Shown here one piece after another: positions 1-12,174 of a stretch of 64,000 nt of DNA. Source of the stretch: Thunnus maccoyii (lineage: Eukaryota > Chordata > Actinopteri > Scombriformes > Scombridae); NCBI RefSeq assembly GCF_910596095.1, contig NC_056538.1, forward strand, positions 32,731,094 to 32,795,093, given 5' to 3'. Under the pieces are notes generated by a model. That model saw only the letters and a list, made by a program, of their open reading frames with translations, had not been told where the DNA came from and made no database searches. The number at the start of each line of letters is the position of its first letter. Position 1 is the stretch's first letter. A program made the position numbers and the translations under genes.

Positions 1-120
1 GCACTGAAAATTCAAGAAAATCTTGAAACATTGCAAAAAAATGTGTTTCCTGTTGTGTAAAAATAGGTTGTGTAGATAAAAAGCAAACAGACTGAGTGAA
101 TAAATGATGACGAACATGAA

Positions 121-245
121 TGAGCGATGATGAGGAGACTGTAACCTTCCTCACATCAATACATGAAACAAACAGAAACGTCATATTTCCATCATGTTTT
201 CCATCGTTTGAGCTTTGACTGCTGCTCCTTTAATGACGTCATCTC
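121..245. repeat. Dispersed repeat, related to 51745-51870
   Basis: This stretch resembles 51745-51870: both run from a GATGAGGAGA-like start through GAAACAAACAGAAA to a GTTTGAGSTTTGACTG-like end. It is an unnamed interspersed repeat. The rest of 1-590 shows nothing I can assign. Confidence 0.45.
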
Positions 246-596
246 GTAAATATTGACAGGAAACGTGCATTAATTTGAATTTTCTTTCGTTGATGTTCTG
301 GATGGATGCCTTGTTTATGACGATGTATTTTGATGTTCATGTCGTTACCATCATTTCTCTGCTATAAAGAGACTTTAACTTCAGTTGAATTGTAAAATTT
401 CCAAATATAGAAATGAACACTACTTCTGTTTATACATGAAAACACAACTCAGACTCTTGTTTCTTCTCTGTCATCTCAAAAAACAACAACAAACCAAAAA
501 CAGTCCGACAAGGTTTGTTTCTCTCTGTCAGCTGCAGAGGAAGAGCAGATGTATAAATAGAGGGATGAAGAAGAATGAAGAGATGAACAAGCTGAT

Positions 597-597
<1 letters not shown>

Positions 598-633
<36 letters not shown>
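598..633. repeat. (CA)n microsatellite
   Basis: About 18 uninterrupted CA units. 634-1230 holds a CT-rich tract near 820-900 and nothing else I can assign. Confidence 0.97.
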
Positions 634-635
<2 letters not shown>

Positions 636-1229
636 TTCAGTCTTGTTTGCGTGTCCAATCAAAGCAGTACCAAGAAATGATGACTGACCAATCACCGGGT
701 AGTAAACATACAGAGAAGAAGTAAACAAAGTGAGGAAAAATGAGGAAAGACCCTTTTATGAGCTGACAAAACACACAGAGAGAGATAAATACAGAGGAAA
801 GATTCTTTCTCCTGTCGTTTCCTCCTCCTCCGTCTTTCCTTCCTCTCCGTTTCTCTCAGACTTCCTCTCTCTCGCTCTCTCTCTGTCTCTCTCCGCTCAG
901 ATATTGAGTTGCGTTCATGTTGAATTAGTAGCAGTCAGTTGTTTTAGCTGTGCAAACCTTCAGCTGAGGTCAGTCAGTTCATATATAAATGCTCCTAATT
1001 GTCGTATGTCTATAAATAAACCTGCTCCAAGGAAGACATCCATTTCCTGTCTGCACATTTCCTCTTCCTGGTTGGTGAGAGGTTACATCCTGTCGCAGCT
1101 GGTCTATATGATGCACTGCTGCTGCTGCTGCTGCATGTCGTGCTGAAGTGGAAATTCACATCTGCGTTCATCGATAGAAAGTTTTAAAAATTCACTGATT
1201 GAAGGCTCAGATGCAGAGACTGTTTTCTC

Positions 1230-1231
<2 letters not shown>

Positions 1232-1266
<35 letters not shown>

Positions 1267-1305
1267 GGTGCAGACGGAGGGTGTGAACTGTGACGTGCAG
1301 GAGAA

Positions 1306-1362
<57 letters not shown>

Positions 1363-1411
1363 GGTGCAGACGGAGGGTGTGAACTGTGACGTGCAGGAGA
1401 AATATGTGTGT

Positions 1412-1461
<50 letters not shown>
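1232..1461. repeat. Compound (TG)n array with duplicated 44-bp spacer
   Basis: Three TG tracts (1232-1264, 1309-1360, 1405-1461) are separated by two identical 44-bp spacers (1265-1308 and 1361-1404) that begin TTGGTGCAGACGGAGGG. The unit is thus spacer plus TG tract, repeated in tandem. Long ORFs here are repeat translations, not genes. Confidence 0.95.
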
Positions 1462-1463
<2 letters not shown>

Positions 1464-1734
1464 AGCATCCGGCTGCTGCAGTGTTGCTGTTCGCTCTCTG
1501 TTTGGGTCTGTTAGAGTTTTTATTCTCGGGGTTGTTTTGGATGGAGTCAGTTTTTGAATGTTCCAGTAGGTTTTTGTCTCAGATAAAACATTTACTATAG
1601 AGTCCAAAATGGAGGACGTTATCATGGTAACTGATTCTGTATCATACAGAGCCTCCAACAGTCTTCTTATAGCTTGTAACCTTGTATGGATCTTGCTTGC
1701 ACAAGTTAATATCTAGTGCAACACAAGATATATA

Positions 1735-2650
1735 TGCTGTGTCTCAGATCACATACTTCTGTACTCACACTTAACATTTTGAGTGCATAAGTGCGTTCAC
1801 GCTGAGAAGTATGGAAAAATGCACTGTGAGAACCCGGATGGTGCACTCAAAATGGTCAAAGAGTTGAGTGTGGAACTATGGACGCTTCTCGCCCTCAATG
1901 GTCGCCATCTTGGCTACGCAGCAGAAGGGGAGGGACCACTTTTCAAACAGGAAATGGCGGCCGAGTACGTTGTAACTACGGTGAACATCACCGCATTATA
2001 CAAATGTAAGTTATACATGTGTTTTTTAGCACTAAGCACCACTATACTGTTGTCTGATATAAGCCATCAGTATGTTTTTTGGGTTCATTTAGCAGTCTGT
2101 GATGATTTGGTAGCGCTAACAATAACGTGAATGCTAACGCTAGCTAATGCTAATTTGTGATCGTCATTTCCAGTAAGTGCACAACAGCTGTGTTTGATTT
2201 GAGACAGAGCAGTTGTCTCTACCTGATGATGTGTTGTGGTTGGCGTGGTGATATTCAGACGCAACTGGTCATTGAAATTATGCATTTTGATTTGATGTTT
2301 TTTTTAATTTATGTGAATTTTTGAGCAGCAGCGTTCTATAGTACATATGCTGCTCTTTTCCGAAGGTGATATGATTAATGATGATAAATGTGGGGAATTT
2401 GTTTAGGTCGTTAGCTAATTTCACTGATTGTGAATACATTTTAACAGTCTACACATGGGTCCATAATATAAAAAGTGCATTTACAAATCTCAATTACTTT
2501 TATGTGCTCAATTTCAATATTACTTTAATTTACATTGGAGGCATTTTACTGTGTCTGTTTGTGCCATGTTCATTCATCTTTCACTGTCTGTTTTTATATG
2601 AGCATCATGAACTAAATCAATGATGAACTTTCTGGTGTTTGATGGTGATG
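1735..2650. other. Unassigned stretch, probably an old repeat
   Basis: It contains a GGCGGCCGAG-like stretch near 1960 typical of repeat-borne promoters, and several short ORFs without recognisable domains. No ends, inverted repeats or target duplication were found. 2650-3190 holds nothing I can assign. Confidence 0.3.
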
Positions 2651-3193
2651 ATGGAGACTTCAGGTGCTGTGAACAGCCGCAGCCTTGTGTGATGGTTGTA
2701 CATGACGACGGACACGACTGTTGAAGGAATTCAGTTGAAATTGTGTCTTTGCAGACAAAAGTGCAGCAGGAGAGCAGACATGCAAACAGCATTGGTTTAT
2801 AAAAAAAACATGCACAGAGTTTTATAAATCTAATAAAACACCGTGTATGTATATTTCTGTTTTTATGCGTTCAGACAAGAGAAGAATTTATTTCAAACAC
2901 AAAGTTATGGCCTGTTGCCTAGAATTGTAATAATAATACTAAATTGTTTTGTGTCTTGATTATGTTCATTGGCAATGTTTGTCTTCCTGAATGAAGCTCT
3001 AGTTTTATTTTTCTTACTACAGTGGTGACTAAGAGGTCAGAGGTCGGTGTGAATGGTGGATGTTGACAGATGTGTGTTCAGGTTTAAACAAGAGACACAC
3101 TTTGATTAAAGTTAGTGAATGATTTTTGTTTTGTTTAAAATTTTAATAAACACTTTTTCTGTACTAAACCAAGACCATGACCTTTCCCTGACC

Positions 3194-4026
3194 TTAAATG
3201 CACAATATGTAATTTCAGCCGCTATCAGGTCTCTCAATCAAAACAATAATAAAAGAAAGGAGTGTGATGACAGTGTGAAGTAGCACCGGATGTCCAGTAC
3301 GGGCTGTTAGCCGAGCTGCTGCTAACACTTGCTTTGTTTATTTCTCTTATAACTTTAGATCCAGATGTTCAGCAGGTTTCTACCAGGAGCCAAATTATCC
3401 GCAGAGGTCTCCTTTTCTCCAAAAACAAACGTACACGCAGATTAAAATCATTAAAAATCTAATTAAAGCTGTTTCACCTAAAAAATCAATATTTCTCTGA
3501 CGATGTTCGGTGACCACCGGACTTCCTGGAGGGGCTGTTAGCCGAGCTGCTGCTAACGTTTGTCCAGTTTATTTCTCTGATAACTTAAGATCCAGACGTC
3601 CAATGACTAAAATCCTTCTTCCGGCTAAAAGATATAGTTAAAAACCACCTAAATTTATCATGAAAATGTGGCTTAAAACTGAATAAAAGTCCATTTATAA
3701 CAGTTTGTGTGGAAGAACCACAACGCCGATGTATTATCTTGTATGTGTGTAAGTTACTCTTTGGTAGACGCCATTGTAGCGGACAAACACAGCGCCGCCG
3801 TATGCATCTTGTGCGTGTTTACTCTTTGGTAGAGGAGGTATGACGCCATCGACAGGCGACCAAATGAAACGGTCCGTTACTTTGATTAAATTACAGATTT
3901 CTCTGAGTTTGAAAACTGTTGGAAACATTTGGGATAATGTAAGTACACAACTCAACAACATATATAACATAGGTCTAGTTGTTTTTAGACATTTTAATGT
4001 GGAATAATTACATATTACAGCTTTAA
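3194..4026. mobile_element. Candidate non-autonomous DNA element bounded by TTAA
   Basis: Both ends lie in TTAA. The left end reads TTAAATGCACAATATGTAAT and the right end, reversed, reads TTAAAGCTGTAATATGTAAT, an imperfect inverted repeat. Inside, the segment with GCTGTTAGCCGAGCTGCTGC occurs twice (near 3304 and 3535). TTAA ends suggest piggyBac-type insertion, but typical piggyBac terminal bases are not evident. No transposase was seen. Confidence 0.5.
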
Positions 4027-4230
4027 CCAAGTTCTGCCATCGTCTAAACATAACCATAAGAAGTTTAATATTGCTGTAGTTGCCACCAGCTGATATTGTA
4101 CTGCAAGATGAGATAGTTTGGTGGAAAAACAGTGAACATTTTTGCAACTTGTCAAATACATTCATGTTGAGAGAAAATGTAATTCAGGCTGCATTTAGTT
4201 TCCTTTAAAACATATTTGTTACTGCATATA

Positions 4231-4296
4231 CAGTACCAGTCAAAGATTTGGAGACACACTTATGGGAATGTGTGTCCAAACCTTTGACTGGTACTG
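4231..4296. mobile_element. 66-bp deleted Tc1-like palindrome
   Basis: Inverted ends CAGTACCAGTCAAAGATTTG and its near-complement meet around a few central bases, and TA lies on both sides (4229-4230 and 4297-4298). The end sequence matches the well-known fish Tc1-like terminus. Only the two ends remain. Confidence 0.8.
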
Positions 4297-4628
4297 TAGG
4301 TAAACATCATTGAGAGAGAGAGTGGATATCCCTGATACCTGCAACTAAATATTCTCCAAGGATTATTTACAGATTTTGTGGACTATGACATGAAACCTGA
4401 CATCAGCAGACCTGCAGTGAGTAATTGTATCAGCTGAAGTCCCAGTATGGTAATCAAGGTGTCAGTGCTGCTGCTGTTTCTGTGAGACTGGAAGTGACCC
4501 AAATAAACCTGCGGTGTGTTCAGGTGCTGCATGTCTCATCACGCCTCAGCTCCTCTCAGCTATGCGGCCCTGCCGGCCCCCACCTGAGTCCTGCTGCAGT
4601 CACAGTCCTGACTCCAAAAAACCCCGTG

Positions 4629-4629
<1 letters not shown>

Positions 4630-4669
<40 letters not shown>
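4630..4669. repeat. (CA)n microsatellite
   Basis: About 20 CA units. The stretch from 4670 to 5090 has no other assignable feature. Confidence 0.96.
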
Positions 4670-5091
4670 CCTGCAGCTTGTGTTCACTCTTGCTCACATG
4701 TGTTTTCATGTGTTTTAAAAGTTGTGCCTGCTGGCTAAAACAGTGATGACAAGTTAAACTCCTGAATATGATGAATTAATCTCTCCTCTTTCAAGTGATA
4801 TCAAGTGTTAAAAATGAAAACAAACAATATTACAGACAAAAGACATGCGGTAAGCTACAGTAGGTACTTGGCTGAAGAAAGAAACATTTACCAGATCATT
4901 TTAATTGTCTAAATATTGAGAAAAAAGCTTCTAAAACTGACACTGTACATGTAAAAACATGCACAGTGCACAGACATCTATTCATCTGCTGTTAAAATCA
5001 TTTAATTTCAGTATTATAGGCCTTATAGCGGTTATGTGATTGACAAGGCTTTTGTTACATATGATGACCTTCACATTTTCTACACACGTCT

Positions 5092-5910
5092 AAAAGGACG
5101 GTTCACAATTGTTCAAGTGAATCTTAAACCAGCAGTCAGGTGTTCATATGAGCAGTGAAGGAGGTTTTTCCTTGCTGTAATCATTCCTCCTGTTCATACT
5201 GGATATTAAAAGATCCTTCAAATGTGCTTTCAATGCATTTAAAAGTTGATGTGAAGCTTCTATTCAGCTTCAGCAGTCTGAGTTAGTCATATCAAGTGGA
5301 TATCTGACACATTTACAGTCTTTTTAGCATCAAATTCCCTCTTTGTGTTTCCTCGGACAGTGTTTCCCTGTTGAGCTGCGGTGGAAGTATAGTAACAAAA
5401 AGAGGAACTTTGGCACTAAAAAGACTGTAATGTTGAAAGATATCTAAACATAACACAAAAAGTAAGGAAATATGTGTTTGGTAGATTATTTCTAAGCTTT
5501 GTAACTATGCTTCTTGGCAATAAATCTTAAACTGTTGGAAAGCCTGTTAAAAGGTAAAATGTGTTAAAAGGGAAATAAACAGACTTTCCAACAGTTTAAG
5601 ATTTATTGCCAAGAACCATAGTTACAAAGCTTAGAAATAATCTACCAAACACATATTTCCTTACTTTTTGTGCTATGTTTACTTGATTTGACTCATTTGG
5701 ACGCTGAAGCTTCATATTAGCTTCAGATAAACTTTTAAATTCATTTTTTGCACAGAAGGAGGACTGTGGATTTTGTTCCCCAACACCTCCATTGTAATTA
5801 CATTATGAAGGGATCTTCTAATGGTCAGTATGAACCGGAGGAATGTTTACAGCAAGAAAAACAGGTTTCACTGTTCATTTGGGCTCCTGACTGTTGATTT
5901 AAGACAACAA
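5092..5910. repeat. Foldback repeat family, copy 1 (interrupted)
   Basis: This is a copy of an imperfectly palindromic repeat found throughout the window. It starts near AAAAGGACGGTTCACAATT and its far end resembles the reverse complement of the start. Shared internal landmarks are TCATTCCTCCTGTTCATACT, GACACATTTACAGTC and the mirror GATATCTACTTGATTTG. A TA-flanked MITE sits inside at 5447-5679. Confidence 0.85.
5447..5679. mobile_element. 233-bp palindromic Tc1-type MITE
   Basis: Near-perfect palindrome whose arms start AACATARCACAAAAAGTAAG, with a short central spacer. TA lies on both sides (5445-5446 and 5680-5681). The uninterrupted host site, GATATC-TA-CTTGATTTG, is present in the foldback copy at 12719-13289, which fixes the ends and the TA duplication. 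The arm ends match the inverted repeats of the Tc1-like element at 40571-41713. Confidence 0.93.
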
Positions 5911-6252
5911 CGAAGATGACGTTGCCTTCTAAACATATTGGGCAAAGCAAATTCGTATATTTCTAGGAGACAGGGTTTGTCAGTAAGTCTGTTGTTAGGT
6001 GCATTTCATGCTAAAATAAATAACAAACATACTCAGAAGTCTCATGTCACATCAGAAAAACCTATTGGAGCTTCAGTCTGTGAATGAAACTGAGTTCATA
6101 CACTCTGACATGTGTTTGACCTCGCTCTGCTCCCCTCCTGCCGGGTGACTGTGCAGCTCTGACAGGACCGGCTGGCATTCCTCAGTGTTAGTCAGTGTCA
6201 TTATTGTCACCCTGTGATCCAAAGTGACAGGTCCATCACTGTCAATGATTCT

Positions 6253-6579
6253 CTAGTAGAGCTGAGTCCAGCAGACAACTTCTGCAGATTTAACAAGAGG
6301 GACAGCGGGGAGGTGAATAGTTGTGTCTCCTCTGATTTCCGTGGTGGATGAGATTGTTTTGTTTGCCTTTACATCGGAGAGACGGTCAGCAGCACTACGG
6401 CTGTATCTCAAATCCGCTAAGCAGTCTCCATCATGGAAGGACACTGAAGACTTGTCTGTTAGTCTATAAGGTGTAAAATCTCTCCTGAGAGCAGTTGAAG
6501 TAGCTTGTTGTGTCTGTAGACAATAACGTCTATTTTTACAATATGCAATACAAGAAATTAACACTTCGGAAATTAACAC
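6253..6579 (-). other. Unrecognised ORF, possible terminal exon
   Basis: A 108-codon open frame on the minus strand. A good acceptor (TTATTGTCTACAG) ends near 6509 on that strand, after which about 85 codons run to TAG with a mixed, protein-like composition (for example RRDFTPYRLTDKSS). I recognise no domain. It could be a host exon, a repeat-borne ORF or chance. Nothing else is assignable in 5910-7680. Confidence 0.25.
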
Positions 6580-7689
6580 AACACAACAGCTGAAGGTTTG
6601 TTAAGCTGAGAAGTTTGAGTGCAAAGTTTCAACCAGAGGTTTTCATAGTGGGAGGTGGGCCTCCCCGAGGGGGGTCTCCAAACAGTCTCAGGGGAGGCTC
6701 AGTGAACGGAAGTGAAAAAATATTACATTAGTTATCAAAGGAGATCACATAGAACAGCCTAAATGTGTGTGATTAGGTTAAAGAGATAACAGTAATTGTG
6801 GGGAATTCAGTCGGAAACAAATAAATGCTTCCAGACAGACTTGTGTATGTCAAACAGCAATATCAGGCTCAACTGCTGAGCGTCTGTGGGATCAAATAAC
6901 AAAACAGTACAGCATCTCCAAGAAATCTTGTTCATATACAAATAAACTGCAGCAGAAAATACTTTTTGGAGGAAATGAAATAATGCCCATTGAAGAGGGA
7001 ACATCCCGTTAGTTCAGAGCACTGAAGTTGCTCTTGATAAAGCTGATCGGCCTCAGCTGTTTTCACTGTGCTTCACAATCACTGACTCATCCTCAGCTGT
7101 GTTGTACGTGTCATTTCATGTTGTTTAAATGGAGATCCTTTTTCTACGTAATCTTTACAAGCGTTTCCTAGAAAAGGTCTTTCCGGTACGCAAATGTCTC
7201 TGAACTGAACCACGTTTTCTCTCGACATCGTACGCTTCAGGGATCCGGAAAGGTCATGTTCTCGGTTTAATGAAGAACATAGTTCAGTGACTCACCGTGA
7301 CTCAGAGCAGGAGACATGTTTATCAACTTTGAAGTATTAATTAAACTCATCATTGTTCATTAAAAAAAAAATGCTGCAACATTATCCAGGCAGCGACGCA
7401 GTGTATTGTGTGGGAAAACAATTTAGTGGTTTAAACATCTAAATGTATGATTTGGAGAAAATAGGAGACAAAGAAGTGTTTAATTAAAAGGAATATACTG
7501 TCACTGTGAACTAGCTATCTTAATGATAGATGTTACCTCATTGTTAAGGAAAAATAACACATGAGAAGTCGACACCTCAGAGTTTTTTTTAACTGTTGTG
7601 GTGCATGACTGTGTGATAAATATAAAAGGCTGTTTCATCATTAGTCACTCGGCTCAGAGACGGTGACGATTTTATGTTCTGTCTTATCT

Positions 7690-7870
7690 TCTAGATAAGT
7701 TAAGACATTTATTTAGCAACAAATAATGACTAAAGTGCTTCACAGAGACTGAGAATTACAATCAAATAAAAACAGACATAATTATGAGGATTAAAAATGG
7801 AAAATTAATACAAATGTAAAATAAAATTTGGATAAAATCCTAAAAAAAACCCAAACATAACAGAGGAAGA
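7690..7870. repeat. LINE-tail-like A/T-rich repeat
   Basis: It carries AAAGTGCTTCACAGAG followed by an AT-rich run, resembling the 'tile' common to 3' ends of fish retroposons. Family unknown. The stretch 7870-9030 contains two poly-T runs (8270-8285 and 8506-8518) and nothing else I can assign. Confidence 0.35.
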
Positions 7871-9030
7871 TGCAACAGATGGTTTAGAAAATGCAGCAGA
7901 TTTGAAAATTTTGAGTCATGGCCCAAAATCCTGGAAAAACTAAAAACCACCATTTTCTTTCTTAAAATCGAAAATGAAATCTGATATACAAAAATAAAAA
8001 AATCCCTTCTGGGGTTCACACTAGTTTATACTCCCATGTGGTTTAAAGCTGCTCTTATCACAGTGATTTATGGTGTTTACTAAACCAGAGGATTCCTGTC
8101 TTATCATTCTATCAAACAGTTTAACATTTAACATAATTACAACATCAGTCAAATGGAAGATGACAGTTATCAGTTAGATAAACACTTTCACTTTCACTCT
8201 GTTGTTGAAGCCGGAGTTTCTGCACTCTGGGAAACAGTTTTTAAAGTGTAACTGATACAAGGAAACAGTTTTTTTTTTTTTTTTTAGAGGCGGGTGTGGT
8301 AGTTTAGTTAGCAGAGTGAAAGTGTGCTGTCTCAGGTGTGTCGGCCAATGTCATGACTCAGGTACGATCCTGTCATCAACTTCACTTAATAGCCGTAGCG
8401 GGCAGGAAGCCAGGTAGGTGAGGGAGGAAGTGTGAAAGGGTAACACGTTTTTATCAGAGCAGAAACATTCGTTTAATAAGAGGAATCTGTGTGGAACCAA
8501 ACATTTTTTTTTTTTTTATCAGAGGCGACTTATCCAAACAATAGAGCCGAGATGTGATTAGAACACTCAGAGAAGAAGAAGCAATGCGTACTTACTCTGA
8601 AATGATGCCACATATCTGACTGTTAAGCTGGACGCAGGGTGAAATATGTTTATTGAAAACATCTATGTCAGTAACAGCTGCGGCGCAGAGGGCTCCCCCT
8701 CAGTCTGTTATTTGCATGTGTCACAGATATTTGGCTAACTATTATTTTATTAGTCAGCTTTTCTTCTGATTCCATGTGCAGAATTAAACCAACGTGACTC
8801 ACTCGAACACTCAAAGAACATCACCGGTGTTTTATCCAAAAGCTATTAAGAGTTAACATCAATGAGCCACAGAGCTGCGTTTCAATCCGGTGACGGATGA
8901 GCAGCGTGACGTGGAAACAGAATCCTGTCTGTTCATTTAACTTTAGATGCCAAATAAAATTCTGCAAGGAAAACCGGTTGTTTGTTCAGAAAATCCATCA
9001 ACTGCATCTAACAATATGTGTAACTTTTAC

Positions 9031-9049
9031 ACACACACACACACACACC
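9031..9049. repeat. Short (AC)n tract
   Basis: Nine AC units. Confidence 0.9.
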
Positions 9050-9449
9050 TATACTTAATCCAGGTGCTTGATCGCATGTTTATGCATGTTCATGTTGCCG
9101 TTTAAGTGAGTTACAGTGACGTTATCTCGTGCAATGTGAGCTACCTTTAGCTTCTTTTAGCCCCTTTTCATTTTCTATGAGATTTTCTTTGAGATTTCTT
9201 GTAGGACCTGCTTTTTCGCTGCATCTTAACTCCCCAGAAAAGCAGCATTTTTGTCACATATTCGCCGAATATCAGCATATGCCGTATACTATACACTGAC
9301 TTTAATTAATAACTGTAAAGATTAATTGATTATCAAAATTGTTGGTCGTTAATTTTCTGTCGACTAATCGTTTCAGTACTAAAAATGATGCAGTTGAGCT
9401 TAATTACTCCCAGCGGACTGGATGCTTCACTTTAATGACGTTAAAGTGA

Positions 9450-9850
9450 CGCAAGTCAACTTTATTTATACAACACATTTCATAGCCAGTGCTTTACAGA
9501 AAAATTAAATAAAAGAATATTATAGCAAGCATAATTAAAAGTAATTAAATAAAAACCCTAATGTGAGGGTAGTCAAATAATTATTAAAGCATATCAAATG
9601 AATGATGAGTTGAAATTGTTTAAAGTTTTCTTAAGAACAGGATGTTACAGTAGTCTAGTCTGATTTTCCAGGTCATGTCTGGACAACAGATGTTAAACCT
9701 GACGCCTGAATCTAATACAACACCCACATTGATCAGGAGGATCATTAAGTATGATGCTCGTCTATTGCATTTTTCTCCCTGTTGACCAGTTAAATTAGAA
9801 ATACGGGAAATTACAGGATGAGGAATGACGGCAGGTTGATGTTGCAACAC
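9450..9850. repeat. Interspersed repeat, LINE-tail-like
   Basis: It begins ACTTTATTTATACAACACAT and contains AGTGCTTTACAG and TTACAGTAGTCTAGTC. The same order of landmarks appears at 34785-35470 (ACTTTATTTATATAACACC, AAGTGCTTTGAC, TTGCAGTAATCTAATC), so the two are diverged copies of one family. 9850-11180 is otherwise without assignable features. Confidence 0.55.
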
Positions 9851-11179
9851 TTGTAGTTACCGTAGTAACAATAAGTACACTTTAATTCCGCAGAACAGCT
9901 ACTTGGTCATCAATATGTCAGACGGGCAGCTGGTGTATCTTCAGCCAAACACATTCATGTTGTTTTATAAAGACATCAATAATATTCACTGGTTTCATGA
10001 CTCAACAGTTTGTTGAGGAGTTGGAGGTGTGCAGCAAGTCACCTGCAGCTCACTGTAGATCAGCTGACATGTTTATAATTGATCAACAAATGTCAACAAA
10101 TAATCAAAAGTCTTGTTTAGCAGATGAATTTTTGGATGAATGAAGTGACAAAAAGATTGCATTTGCTGCGGCTTCTTCAAAGTAAAAACTTCCTGTTAAA
10201 CCACGTCAGCGCTCTTAAAGTGGAGCAGCAGCAGCAGTAGTGAATGTTGTGTTAGCTCTAGCCAAAAAGCTCTGATATGTCTGCAGGAGAGTAAACAGTC
10301 AGCTGTGAGGCTGATATCAATGAGATCAAACTACAAACAGTAACTCTAGATCACATGCTGCATTGTTTCCTTCACGTGTGTGAAGTTAATCTTAATCCAA
10401 TAATAGTGGACTCCACCACTCACAATGAAAACTAGAGTATATAGTGATAATCATGGAAAGGAATGGCTGCTGCAGAATGAAACAAACAACCAAACATATT
10501 GGTAGTATTAAAAAAAAAACAGGGTTTCATTTCATGGAAATCAAGAGGATAACTTGTACCTCTAATGAGACAGGTCACTTATTAAAGACAGATTGGTCGT
10601 CTTTGTCATCATGCTCCATCAGCTCAGTGTGTATTTTGGCACCAAAACTCAGATATCAGCCCACATAACACATGTATGCGGGGTTTACCAAAGTCTGTCA
10701 CATACTACTCAGTCACAATGAGTGGTATGTGTTTGTTGTCAACTCACAATGACTGTTCTATTTTACATCTGAGTGTGTTTCACTGGGACTTCCACAGAGG
10801 TAGAAAAATGTCCTGAACATACCTTTGTGACTGCAGGTGTAAAGCTGACATCAGACAATGTGAGTGTGAGTGACTGTTCCGGGTCATGACGGCTGATTCT
10901 CGAAAGTTAACTTGTTAGTTGGATTTTCCCAAGTCAACCTGAATGAGAAACACACAGGAAGTGACTGATACAAAACACACTCACACACACATGATTACTG
11001 CTTCACCCACCTTACATGTTCTTCTTTTTATGCAACATCTTTGCACCATGGCGGGAATTCAAAACTGTATACACTTTGTCCTATATACAAGATAAACATC
11101 CTCTGACCACCAATAACAAACAGGAAGCACTCTTGCCAAACATGAAGGTTTTTCCCAGAAGCCTCTTGGTAATTACTCC

Positions 11180-11461
11180 TTTAAAGGACACAAACACAAT
11201 GTTTCCAGTGTGTAATAAACCAGCAGTCAGGTGTCCATATGAACAGTGAAAGAGGTTTTCCTCCCTGTAATCATTCCTCCTGTTCATACTGGATATTAAA
11301 AGATCCTTCAAATGTGCTTTTATTTAATGTAAGTGATGGAGGCCAAAATCCACAGTGTGTCCACACAGTCATTTAAAAGTTGATGTGAAGCTTATATTCA
11401 GCTTCAGCAGTCTGAGTTAGTCATATCAAGTGGATATCTGACACATTTACAGTCTTTTTAG
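11180..11461. repeat. Foldback repeat family, copy 2 (half)
   Basis: It matches the first half of the family, from TTTAAAGGACA to ACAGTCTTTTTAG, then stops abruptly at the centre of the palindrome. Confidence 0.8.
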
Positions 11462-11518
11462 TTAAACAACATCGTCAACATCTGTTTTATATATATATAC
11501 ACATATATATATATATAT

Positions 11519-12163
11519 TAGGGATGTGCAGAGGGCCCAATATTTGTACTTGTATCTGTATTTGTTGAGGCAGCAAAATTATTTGTATTTGTATTCAAAT
11601 AAAAGTGAAAAGAGGCTTAAAAATCCTGTTTTTGTTTTTATTACGCTTTTAATTTTAGAAAATTCAAGTGTTACAATAAGTCCTCATGAATAAACTACCA
11701 TACAAAGGAGGTCCCAACACCAGATCGTAGACGACTGCGCCGACTACTGAGCTAAAACTTTACTCATCGACTCATTGCAGACAGACCTCTACCTGTTTAT
11801 ACACCCATAACACAGAGACAGCACAGCGTGCAACATGTAGAAGAACTTCAAAGGTGATTCTTGCTTTGCACTTTTCATTTATTGCCTTTTTTTTTTTTTA
11901 CAACCTAACTTTGTGGAAAGGAGAAGGGGGACAACAGGTTATGGAGAGTCCCTTGGTACTTACCCCTGATAGATGTAACAGTGGAGCAGAGGAGAGACAC
12001 TGAGATAACGATGTAACCGACCTGTGAACTGGTATTTGACTTCTTTTTTTTTTGCTTCCCAAAAATAAATAATTTTTAAAATATTTGTATGAAACAAATA
12101 TTTGCATAAAACCCACTATTTGTGCTTTGCCGAATAATGTATTTGTATTTGGGCACACCCCTA
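11519..12163. mobile_element. Non-autonomous hAT-like element
   Basis: Ends are TAGGGATGTGC and, reversed, TAGGGGTGTGCCC. Both sides are flanked by ATATATAT, which fits an 8-bp target duplication in an AT repeat, although the simple-sequence flank makes this weaker. Subterminal ATTTGTATTTGTATTC-like motifs occur at both ends. No transposase frame is visible. Confidence 0.7.
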
Positions 12164-12174
12164 ATATATATATT

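Noticed and set aside
1104-1658. Long ORFs on both strands rich in His-Thr or Cys-Val
   Set aside because: They are translations of (TG)n/(CA)n tracts.
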